Origin: Hadesarchaea archaeon
GTDB lineage: Archaea > Hadarchaeota > Hadarchaeia > Hadarchaeales > WYZ-LMO6
Direction: 5' to 3'
NCBI GenBank assembly: GCA_029259185.1
Contig: JAPDJF010000024.1
Span: 1-41,151, forward strand
Length of the DNA stretch: 41,151 nt
This document shows positions 1-6,395 of this stretch, one piece after another. Both the position numbers and the translations under genes were made by a program. Position 1 is the stretch's first letter; each line of letters starts with the position of its first letter. The notes under the pieces are model-generated. The model saw only the letters and a list, made by a program, of their open reading frames with translations, did no database searches and was not told where the DNA came from.

Positions 1-1
1 G

Positions 2-703
2 GAGATCAGGGTGAGGAAATTCAAGTTTGGAGACGAAGAAACGAGTGGGGAGGGAACGGACTTCACCTTGACGCTTCAAGCCGATAACATCATGGCCAAA
101 CTAACGGTGAGTGGGGGGTGGGTGGAGGTGGGATACAGGATAGAGCTGTGGGACATCTGGCCTCGATGGGATACTGAAACCTCACCCGGTGTTGACAATT
201 CTTTTGAGGTTGTGGTGGTCAGGCGCTCGGCTGTCATGAGATACGGGAAGAGTGTGGCCGAATCCGCGAGAATAGGGGTGGGGAGATCTGGACTCGTGAC
301 CGACAACTTGTGGTTCGAGATACCGATAGGGGGGCTCGACGCTTTTGATTGGTTCCTCCTAGTAAGAACTGGATCGGGTGAAGAGAGGAGAGAGTCTGCT
401 GAAATCTTTGTGAACCGGGAAGTGCGAGATGTCTATGACTACAAATTCGTATCGAGACCCGATGAACTCGAAGCCATATTCCCGGAGAAGCATGGGGGGA
501 TAGAGAACGATTTGCCAGATCCGCCGAGGACCGGTGAGATTCACGAGGGATCCAATTATCTGAAGATCAAAGTCACATCCGGGAATGCACAGGCTTGGAT
601 CAAGGTATACGTCGTCGCTCTCCCCAAGTGCTCTGATTGGAGATTAACCAGCGGGGTCTCTTATGTGTTCCCGGTCACCATGGAGATAAAGCTCTGGAGG
701 TGA
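2..703 (+). CDS. Partial secreted or pilus-locus protein, function unknown
   Basis: The reading frame is open from the first bases of the window, so the true start probably lies upstream; a GTG at 11 would give 230 residues. The visible part is rich in beta-branched and aromatic residues with alternating polarity, as in beta-sandwich domains of surface proteins. It has no transmembrane segment or signal peptide in view. The stop at 701-703 is followed about 10 bases later by the TTG start of a pilin-like gene, so it is the first visible gene of the pilus operon. By position it may be an exported minor pilin or adhesin whose N-terminal helix is outside the window. I recognise no family. Confidence 0.6.
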   Translation, partial: EIRVRKFKFGDEETSGEGTDFTLTLQADNIMAKLTVSGGWVEVGYRIELWDIWPRWDTETSPGVDNSFEVVVVRRSAVMRYGKSVAESARIGVGRSGLVTDNLWFEIPIGGLDAFDWFLLVRTGSGEERRESAEIFVNREVRDVYDYKFVSRPDELEAIFPEKHGGIENDLPDPPRTGEIHEGSNYLKIKVTSGNAQAWIKVYVVALPKCSDWRLTSGVSYVFPVTMEIKLWR

Positions 704-713
704 TTCCCTGAGC

Positions 714-1181
714 TTGAGAACGGATCGAAAGGGATTCGTCTTCACCCTCGATGCCACTTTTGCCGTGCTCGTGGTGCTTGTGCTCATCACCGGAATCATC
801 CGAGCCCAAGGGCCTTTCTACGGACACGACTACCTGCGCCTGCAAAGGTATGCCAGCGATGCACTCGAGGTGATGCGGCTGACGGGGGCTATCGACAACA
901 TTTTAGATTTGCTCGAGAACGATGAAGCGGAAGCCGCCAAGATCCTAGCGATGGGAGAACTCCGAGAAGTCATGCCGTCTGAGGTGAAGTTCAGGCTCTC
1001 CATCGGGGACAACCTTCTGACCGTTTACCCGGATCACACGGATCCGGAGCGGTGGGCGACCGAATTCGAGAATGTGGCGCAGAGGGCGGTGGCAGTCAGG
1101 GTATCGATCTATTGGGAGAACCAAGAGAGATGGGAGTTCATGCCGATAACACTTTACGTCTGGCGGGAGGGAGTCGGCTGA
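714..1181 (+). CDS. Pilin-like protein with N-terminal hydrophobic helix
   Basis: This 155-residue protein starts with a short basic leader (MRTDRKG) followed directly by FVFTLDATFAVLVVLVLI, a hydrophobic helix. The pattern of basic leader, Gly, Phe and helix matches prepilin-type signals cleaved after Gly by archaeal prepilin peptidases. The remainder is a soluble domain of about 120 residues with mixed helix and strand character. The start is TTG at 714; no ATG lies at a better position. It overlaps no neighbour but is tightly spaced with the genes on both sides. It is inferred to be a minor pilin or pseudopilin of the locus; the exact family is not recognised. Confidence 0.7.
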   Translation: MRTDRKGFVFTLDATFAVLVVLVLITGIIRAQGPFYGHDYLRLQRYASDALEVMRLTGAIDNILDLLENDEAEAAKILAMGELREVMPSEVKFRLSIGDNLLTVYPDHTDPERWATEFENVAQRAVAVRVSIYWENQERWEFMPITLYVWREGVG

Positions 1182-1186
1182 AGTCG

Positions 1187-1552
1187 GTGGGGAGAACAGA
1201 AAGCGGATTCGTCCTAAGTGGGATCGCGTTGCTCCTGACACTGCCCGCGATGCTCATGGTGGCTTCTCTTCTCGTGATAACCGAAATCGGAAGTGAAACG
1301 ACATCTCTCCAGACATTGGTCGATAAGGTTACCTCCGCGGGTCACGACATCGAACGGATAATAAGCCGTATGGAAAACCAAGATATTCAGATCACCCCCA
1401 AAACGCTCGCCGAACTGGCCGATAACTATCGTGCTACCACGGGGCTCTTGGTAGAGATCGTCCTAAGCGATGAGAACCTCATATCGATCAGCATCGAGGA
1501 TCCCGGGGGAGTCGCGAGGTACTCATCCGTGATGCGGATCGGTGGAGAATAG
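1187..1552 (+). CDS. Second pilin-like protein with N-terminal hydrophobic helix
   Basis: I start this gene at GTG 1187, giving MGRTESGF and then a long hydrophobic helix (LSGIALLLTLPAMLMVASLL), about 121 residues in all. Longer frames back to 1052 only overlap the preceding gene and are not credible. The basic/polar leader ending in Gly-Phe resembles the preceding protein and fits prepilin-type processing. The rest is a small soluble domain with amphipathic helix (about residues 30-75) and a C-terminal strand-rich part. It sits 5 bases after the previous stop and just ahead of the DUF2101-like gene, so it is surely co-transcribed. Inferred role: minor pilin. Confidence 0.65.
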   Translation: MGRTESGFVLSGIALLLTLPAMLMVASLLVITEIGSETTSLQTLVDKVTSAGHDIERIISRMENQDIQITPKTLAELADNYRATTGLLVEIVLSDENLISISIEDPGGVARYSSVMRIGGE

Positions 1553-1559
1553 CGATAAT

Positions 1560-2312
1560 ATGTCAAACCGGAGCTCGAAGATCGTGGATGCGTTTCGCAG
1601 GGTAGGAGAGGGGGTAATGCGAATCGGGGAAGTCTTGCAGGATTTGAGACAGAGAGGCAAGCGTGGGAGAAAGCCCCCCAGAAGGCCAGAGATCCCGAAG
1701 CCGCTCCAAGCTTTTTTCAGGAGGCATCGCGCGGGCTGGCCCGAGTACGTCATCCTGAAGATTCAATTGGTAATCCTGATCCTCTTCGGGGGCACGGTAA
1801 TTCACCTTGTGCTATTCCCCGGGAGAGGGGCGATGTTCGTTCCGATCCTTCTCATCCTGAGCGCGTACGCGATCTACTTGACCTCCAAAGAACTAAAACC
1901 AGCGTTCGGACGGGATTACCCAGCATACCGGAGCTTTACCTCGATCTGCGTGGGGATCGCCTGGATCTTCATACTTGCCTTCAAATACTTACCCCCCATC
2001 GCGCCTGAATCGATCCACCTGATCGTGATCCGCTCACTCGGTGTGCTGGGTTTGGTGCTCTCGCTCTTCCTCGTGTTCAGAATGAAATACGGCCGAAACT
2101 ACACCTATGGCTGGGTGGAAAAATCTAGTGGCAAAAGTGCGATTGTCAGAGTCGGATACGACATCCGTAGCAACGTGAGATCGGGTACGTACCTTGTCGA
2201 GAATTTGGCCGGGGCGAAGGCGGGCGACCGGGTGAAGCTCATCGTGGAAAGACCGATGTTCGGACTGAGGGGATCCAAGGTCAGAGCTATCTCGGAGAAG
2301 CTCAAACGCTGA
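1560..2312 (+). CDS. DUF2101-like polytopic membrane protein of the pilus locus
   Basis: This 250-residue protein (ATG 1560 preferred; an ATG at 1542 lies inside the previous gene) has a basic cytoplasmic N-terminus, four hydrophobic segments at about residues 65-90, 93-110, 125-145 and 155-175, and a C-terminal soluble beta-rich domain of about 75 residues. The layout resembles the archaeal DUF2101 membrane proteins found near pilus genes; I assign that from memory of the family, not from a search. Its N-terminus (RRVGEGVMRIGE) closely matches the N-terminus of the TadC-like protein at 8721. Function is unknown; a membrane accessory of the pilus is the best inference. Confidence 0.65.
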   Translation: MSNRSSKIVDAFRRVGEGVMRIGEVLQDLRQRGKRGRKPPRRPEIPKPLQAFFRRHRAGWPEYVILKIQLVILILFGGTVIHLVLFPGRGAMFVPILLILSAYAIYLTSKELKPAFGRDYPAYRSFTSICVGIAWIFILAFKYLPPIAPESIHLIVIRSLGVLGLVLSLFLVFRMKYGRNYTYGWVEKSSGKSAIVRVGYDIRSNVRSGTYLVENLAGAKAGDRVKLIVERPMFGLRGSKVRAISEKLKR

Positions 2313-2320
2313 TAACGAGT

Positions 2321-2554
2321 TTAAGGTGCGACCAAGAGGTTTATAACCTCCTCCCGCAGGTTCTCTATTTCACCCGTGACGCTCGAACCTAATGTCTTAG
2401 AAGTGAGGGCTATCGTCGCCATCACCCCCGCCACCAACGACAGGACAGCTCCGAGCATCAACATGTACTCCACCGCCCCCTGCGATCTCGTCTCCCGGCC
2501 CAGGCTACTCCTCTTGAGACACCTAAAAGGATTCAAACTTCTCCCAATGATCAT
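2321..2554 (-). CDS. Small class III-signal pilin
   Basis: A 77-residue protein (71 residues if the TTG at 2536 is used) with the archaeal class III signal motif SQGAVEYMLMLGAVL followed by a hydrophobic helix and a short soluble tail. The QxxxEY motif is the hallmark of EppA/FlaK-type processed pilins (DUF361 type). A TATA box at 2566-2573 predicts transcription starting near 2543, inside the first codons from ATG 2554, so TTG 2536 is a serious alternative start. It lies convergent to the gene ending at 2312 and downstream of the larger pilin. Likely a minor or structural pilin. Confidence 0.75.
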   Translation of the reverse strand: MIIGRSLNPFRCLKRSSLGRETRSQGAVEYMLMLGAVLSLVAGVMATIALTSKTLGSSVTGEIENLREEVINLLVAP

Positions 2555-2565
2555 TCGGAGGAGGA

Positions 2566-2573
2566 TTTATATC
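2566..2573 (-). promoter_or_regulatory. TATA box for small pilin
   Basis: On the minus strand this reads GATATAAA, a good archaeal TATA box with a following A/T-rich stretch. The expected start of transcription is about 26 bases downstream, near 2543, which favours a start codon at 2536 for the small pilin. Confidence 0.5.
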
Positions 2574-2649
2574 TTTGTTCGAGGAGCGAACGCCGGCTCA
2601 CTTGAACATCAAAAATAAAAAAGATAGGCTTCTAAGCTCCCAGCGACCC

Positions 2650-3060
2650 CTAGGCCTTCTTCACTATTCTGAACTCGTAGACGTGTCCGGAGGGTTCGTG
2701 TTTTATCTTTATCGTGTCATCCTCACCTAGGTTACCCGCATCGACTTGTGCTTTCGCAGCCTCCAGCGTTATTTCCTCTCCGGGTGCTATATCGGATGGC
2801 CCATCCGTCCACTCCACCACCCGGGTTCCGCCCGCATATGCAGCGTACTGCCAGTCCTCCGCCTTTATGGTTCCAGATGGTGACTGCACCTTGAGCACTA
2901 TATTATTGTCCGCTTGGAGTTCGGCCGTAGCTGTAAGAGTGGGCGCACCTCCCGTCCGGGATATGTAGTAAACCGCACCAGCAACCACGATGAGCACCGC
3001 TGCGAGTATCAAGAGATATTCTACCGCTCCTTGTCCCTTCCGTTTATCCATCTTCATCAA
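2650..3060 (-). CDS. Archaeal type IV pilin, probably major subunit
   Basis: A 136-residue protein with basic leader MMKMDKRKG and class III signal QGAVEYLLILAAVL, followed by a hydrophobic helix that ends in YYISRTGG. Cleavage is expected before Gln in KG|QGAVEY. The C-terminal domain of about 100 residues is beta-rich and acidic, as in archaeal pilins. It has its own strong TATA box at 3079-3086 positioned for a nearly leaderless message, in line with high expression of a major pilin. It lies divergent from the MinD-like gene and upstream of the smaller pilin on the same strand. Three possible ATG starts (3060, 3057, 3051) cannot be separated. Confidence 0.85.
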   Translation of the reverse strand: MMKMDKRKGQGAVEYLLILAAVLIVVAGAVYYISRTGGAPTLTATAELQADNNIVLKVQSPSGTIKAEDWQYAAYAGGTRVVEWTDGPSDIAPGEEITLEAAKAQVDAGNLGEDDTIKIKHEPSGHVYEFRIVKKA

Positions 3061-3078
3061 AAAACGTGAGAGAAGGAG

Positions 3079-3086
3079 TATATAAA
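3079..3086 (-). promoter_or_regulatory. TATA box for the pilin at 2650-3060
   Basis: The minus strand reads TTTATATA, a consensus archaeal TATA box, centred about 23 bases ahead of the pilin start codon. The message would be leaderless or nearly so. Confidence 0.65.
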
Positions 3087-3111
3087 AGATACCGACGGAT
3101 TCGCTCGTTGA

Positions 3112-3118
3112 TTTAAAA
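3112..3118 (+). promoter_or_regulatory. TATA box for the MinD-like gene at 3143
   Basis: TTTAAAA centred about 27 bases before ATG 3143 predicts a leaderless transcript and supports ATG 3143 over the in-frame TTG at 3137. Confidence 0.5.
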
Positions 3119-3142
3119 CGGATAAAAGCCCAAAAGTTGTTA

Positions 3143-3859
3143 ATGGCCTATCCGGTCTCGTTCGCTTCTGGCAAGGGGGGAACTGGCAAAACGACCGTAG
3201 TAGCCAACTTGGGAGCCGGTATCGCCAAGCTGGGGAAAGATGTCATAGTTCTGGATGCCGATGTCACGATGGCCGACCTAGGCTTGGTATTCAATCTGGA
3301 TGAGAGATTCTCCCTCCATGAGGTTCTGGCCGGAAAGCGCAAGCCAAGCGATGCCATCTACGATGTGGGGGACGGTCTGAAAGTCCTTCAGGGTGCGCTA
3401 TCTCTAAAGGAAATCCAGAAGATCAGACTCGATCGCTTGAAATGGGTGGTGAGGGAGCTGACGAGAAAAACCGAGTACCTGCTGGTGGACTGTCCCTCCG
3501 GATTCGAGCGTGACTTCGTGACGGCTCTGGGTTCGACCACCCATCTCGTACTGGTGGTGAATCCCGACTTCCCGTCCCTCCTGGAAGCCATGAAAGTCAA
3601 ACGGGTTGCGGAACGCCTCCACATTCGTCCCGTGGGAGTGGTGGTCAACCGCACGCTGGGGAAGGGAATCGATATCCCACCGAACGAAATCGAGTCCATC
3701 CTAGAACTCCCAATCATGGGTTCCATACCCGAGGATATTGAGGTAAAACGTGCGTTAGCGATGGGAACTCTTGTGATCCTCCATCGTCCTAAATCTCCAG
3801 CCGCCAAAGCCTTCGAGAGGCTAGCTAGGTCTTTCGTCAAAAAATTCAAGGCCCTCTAG
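3143..3859 (+). CDS. MinD/ParA-family ATPase of the pilus locus
   Basis: A 238-residue deviant-Walker ATPase. Visible motifs are SGKGGTGKTT (Walker A with both the signature and the P-loop lysine), VLDADVTMADLG (Walker A' with both Asp), YLLVDCPSG (Walker B) and VVVNR near residue 165. The length and C-terminal basic amphipathic helix (RLARSFVKKFKAL) match MinD, where that helix binds membrane. MinD relatives (TadZ/CpaE) place pilus and Tad machines in bacteria, so a positioning role here is a reasonable inference. The gene is followed 13 bases later by a small membrane protein gene and has a degenerate paralogue on the opposite strand at 4292-4999. Confidence 0.85.
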   Translation: MAYPVSFASGKGGTGKTTVVANLGAGIAKLGKDVIVLDADVTMADLGLVFNLDERFSLHEVLAGKRKPSDAIYDVGDGLKVLQGALSLKEIQKIRLDRLKWVVRELTRKTEYLLVDCPSGFERDFVTALGSTTHLVLVVNPDFPSLLEAMKVKRVAERLHIRPVGVVVNRTLGKGIDIPPNEIESILELPIMGSIPEDIEVKRALAMGTLVILHRPKSPAAKAFERLARSFVKKFKAL

Positions 3860-3872
3860 CCTCCCTCCGAGC

Positions 3873-4295
3873 GTGCAACTTTATAAATTTCCCGTACGAG
3901 ATCTTCTCAGAAGGTTTATGCCGAAGAGATCCAAGCGTGTCTCGAATATTCAACGCCAGCTGGAGATAACCCAAAGGGAACTCCGTCACCTCTCAGACTT
4001 CGAATGGAGTTACACGAAACGTTTGTGGAGATTCAGCTTCGCCTCTTGGATTTTCGGAATATCCTGTTTCTTCTTCACCGTTGTCCTATATGACCCATCC
4101 CTGATATCCGAGGTTCCGCTAGCATATCCGATCCTGATACTCGCTATCGCCGCGCCGCTCGTGATAGTCTTGCTCCTCATAGGAAGACTGGATCGAAAGG
4201 TAAGGAACTTGGAGCGAAATAGGAGGATACTGTTAGCCCGGTATGAAAAAGCACTCATCGACCACGCGAGTGAACTCATGGAGGAGGAGCACTAA
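3873..4295 (+). CDS. Small membrane protein with two TM helices and coiled-coil ends
   Basis: A 140-residue protein from GTG 3873, or 125 from ATG 3918 (MPKRSKRV). It has a charged N-terminal helix (about 15-45), two transmembrane segments (about 57-75 and 82-102), and a charged C-terminal helix rich in Arg/Leu/Glu that looks like a coiled coil. It lies between the two MinD-like genes and its end overlaps the end of the convergent one by 4 bases. I recognise no family. The context suggests a membrane partner for the MinD-type ATPases or the pilus machine, which is inference. Confidence 0.65.
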   Translation: MQLYKFPVRDLLRRFMPKRSKRVSNIQRQLEITQRELRHLSDFEWSYTKRLWRFSFASWIFGISCFFFTVVLYDPSLISEVPLAYPILILAIAAPLVIVLLLIGRLDRKVRNLERNRRILLARYEKALIDHASELMEEEH

Positions 4296-4999
4296 CCGGA
4301 TTTCACCAGTTTTTCGGCTAGCTTCATTATCGCCTTTGAGGCTGAGGACTTCGGATAAGCTTCAAGCACCGGTTCGCCCTTCCTCCAGGCTTTTCTCACA
4401 TTGATGTCCTCGGGTATCTCTCCAAGCAACGGGAGATTCAACAGACGTTTCACCTCGGCACTGGGGAACTCGAATTCCTCCCCCAGCACCCTGTTCACGA
4501 TTATCCCAGTAGGTGTGAAGCCCAAGAACTCCGCCATCACCCTGGTCCTCATCATGTTCGAAATCGAAGTGGTTTCTGGGAGGGTAACCAACACCACCTC
4601 TTCACCGGCTCGGAGTGCTGCCACCGTTTCCTTCCTGAGCCCACCGGGAGCGTCTATGATGAGAAAATCTACTCTGGCATCCAAGGTACTCAGTACGTGG
4701 GGGAGCTTGAAGGGATTCACTTTTTTCGCATGCTCAAGAACGACGCTGGCGGGTGCAATCCGGAGCCCATGGGGCCCCGAGTAAATCGCATCGCTCAGGG
4801 GGATCTCACCCGCGAGCACATCGTTTAGGGTATAGGGTACTTTTTCGAGCTTGAAGAGGGGGCCCAAGTTGGGGGTCGTTAAACTGGCATCGACTAACAC
4901 CGTGGATTTCCCCATCTTGGCGAGCGCGATACCCACGTTCGCCACCAAGGTAGTACGCCCCACCCCCCCCTTGCCCGAAGCCAAAACGATTCGACGCAT
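4292..4999 (-). CDS. MinD-like protein with degenerate ATPase motifs
   Basis: A 235-residue MinD/ParA relative starting at a leaderless ATG 4999. The fold motifs are present, but Walker A reads SGKGGVGRTT, with Arg in place of the P-loop Lys, and Walker A' reads LVDASLTTPNLG, with Ser in place of the second Asp. Walker B (FLIIDAPGG) is kept. In active MinD proteins both altered residues are needed for hydrolysis, so this copy probably binds nucleotide weakly or does not hydrolyse it. Atypical Walker A motifs occur in TadZ-type pilus localisation proteins. It ends convergently with the small membrane protein gene (4-base overlap). Confidence 0.85.
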   Translation of the reverse strand: MRRIVLASGKGGVGRTTLVANVGIALAKMGKSTVLVDASLTTPNLGPLFKLEKVPYTLNDVLAGEIPLSDAIYSGPHGLRIAPASVVLEHAKKVNPFKLPHVLSTLDARVDFLIIDAPGGLRKETVAALRAGEEVVLVTLPETTSISNMMRTRVMAEFLGFTPTGIIVNRVLGEEFEFPSAEVKRLLNLPLLGEIPEDINVRKAWRKGEPVLEAYPKSSASKAIMKLAEKLVKSG

Positions 5000-5020
5000 T
5001 TAATAGTTTTGTATTCACGT

Positions 5021-5030
5021 GTATTTTTAC
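5021..5030 (-). promoter_or_regulatory. TATA box for the degenerate MinD-like gene
   Basis: The minus strand reads GTAAAAATAC, centred about 26 bases ahead of ATG 4999, giving a leaderless message. It lies just outside the repeat element that starts at 5040. Confidence 0.45.
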
Positions 5031-5039
5031 CCGCCGTGC

Positions 5040-5213
5040 TTTGCACAAAAATATCGCAAAACCTAAAAATGGGTTCCAGCGAGGATCAGGCGCATCTTAC
5101 ACCCGATGCCCCACCACCGACTGTCGAGGTGCATCGAGTACAAAGGCTCTCTTGGAGGGGATCCCGAGCCTCCAAGCACAAAAATTGGTCTCAGGGGCTA
5201 ATTTTTGTGCAAA
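5040..5213. repeat. Intergenic element, copy A, with terminal inverted repeats
   Basis: The element is bounded by a perfect 13-base inverted repeat, TTTGCACAAAAAT at 5040-5052 and its complement at 5201-5213. A third direct copy of GCACAAAAATT (5176-5186) pairs with 5200-5210 to form an 11-bp hairpin with a 13-base loop. Just before it, CTTGGAGG (5151-5158) and CCTCCAAG (5169-5176) form a second hairpin around GGATCCCGAG. A related copy lies at 22763-22897. No credible protein is encoded. It sits in a divergent intergenic region, between the TATA boxes of the two flanking genes, so it is not simply an untranslated leader. It could be a MITE-like mobile element or a structured RNA. Confidence 0.65.
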
Positions 5214-5231
5214 GCCTCCCCGCCGATAGAA

Positions 5232-5238
5232 TTTAAAT
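5232..5238 (+). promoter_or_regulatory. TATA box for the gene at 5260
   Basis: TTTAAAT centred about 25 bases before ATG 5260 predicts a leaderless transcript and favours that ATG over the one at 5254. Confidence 0.55.
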
Positions 5239-5259
5239 CTCCCCTTCTAGAGTATGAGG

Positions 5260-6357
5260 ATGGCCAGAAAACAAAAATCTGTGGACGTACGTGCCTTACT
5301 CGGGGCAGCCGTTGTTTTCGCTCTAATAGGGATTGCGATCTTCAGCGCGTATTTCTTCCTCGTTCTCCGACCCGCCGCAGAAGAACTTCAGAGGGCGAAG
5401 GAATCCGCACTGAATGAAATCAAGGCCACCTTAGGAGAGATAAACACCGACCAGGCCCAAGCAGCGGCCTCCGATTACACGTCACGAATCATGGCGGCGG
5501 GATCCAAGAGCGAGGTGTCCTCCATAATGGTCGAAGTCACGAAAACAACCCAACTTGAGCGGGAACGCGAAAGGCTCTTAAATAAAATCCAGATGGCCAC
5601 CACGGGAACGTATCACTCAACCGCAGACGTGCCTCTACTGGCTTCGCTGGCCGAGAACCTCAACGCCGAAATAAACTCCAAAAGCACTCTGAGCGAGCTA
5701 AAGCGAATGGATGGGGTGATAGACAACGAAGCCACCTCCGTCTGGCGGACTTACTTCATGAACCTGCTCTCGAGAATAGAGAACGACACTGTGATAATGA
5801 AACATAATTCACCCACCAGCTGGATTTATCTCCCGAAAGACAATGCACTTGAGACCGTACTGGCTTCTGACTGGCAAACCCTACGTGAATTGCACTTCGA
5901 AGGTACAGAGGAACTGAAAGTGCCGATCATCGACACGCTTCAAAGGTCCCCTCTTGTCCTCCCCGGGTCTACAGTGAATGTGTACGTGTACGATCTCTCA
6001 ACGAATGATATGAGCATGCTCGTTGGGAACGCAGAAGTATCAGAGATCTTCTGTTCCGACGAAGAACTGAGAACCATTAATTGGGCCCAAACTATCGACC
6101 AGACCAGTTACACCTATAGCACGGACATCTGGGAGACGATCAAAGCCGCCGCCGCTGGCTCCTCTCAAGCTGCCAGCGTGTACCTTCAGGATTACATCAC
6201 GAATGTGCTGAAGAGGCTCCAGCAGAGCGGAGTGGGGAACTGCGAGATATCCATGATATACGTGATCAAGGTTCCGAGGGAAGCCGGTGAACTCATCCTT
6301 CAATACGAGTTCTATCAAGCTTCGAGCAAAGACATCGTCCTAGCTTCTGTGGTCTAA
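5260..6357 (+). CDS. Single-pass membrane protein of the pilus locus, DUF515-like
   Basis: About 365 residues: a short basic N-terminus, one transmembrane helix (about residues 12-36, ALLGAAVVFALIGIAIFSAY), a helical region with coiled-coil character (about 40-125), and a large extracytoplasmic domain of mixed alpha/beta type with two Cys (CSDE and GNCEIS). It stands directly upstream of the secretion ATPase gene. Its layout and position recall the DUF515 proteins of Thermococcus pilus loci, though I cannot confirm the family. A role as a membrane-anchored periplasm-side or assembly protein of the pilus is inferred. The preferred start is leaderless ATG 5260. Confidence 0.7.
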   Translation: MARKQKSVDVRALLGAAVVFALIGIAIFSAYFFLVLRPAAEELQRAKESALNEIKATLGEINTDQAQAAASDYTSRIMAAGSKSEVSSIMVEVTKTTQLERERERLLNKIQMATTGTYHSTADVPLLASLAENLNAEINSKSTLSELKRMDGVIDNEATSVWRTYFMNLLSRIENDTVIMKHNSPTSWIYLPKDNALETVLASDWQTLRELHFEGTEELKVPIIDTLQRSPLVLPGSTVNVYVYDLSTNDMSMLVGNAEVSEIFCSDEELRTINWAQTIDQTSYTYSTDIWETIKAAAAGSSQAASVYLQDYITNVLKRLQQSGVGNCEISMIYVIKVPREAGELILQYEFYQASSKDIVLASVV

Positions 6358-6395
6358 TCTCTCCCATCTTTTATTTCTAGGATTCCAAATTTAAT

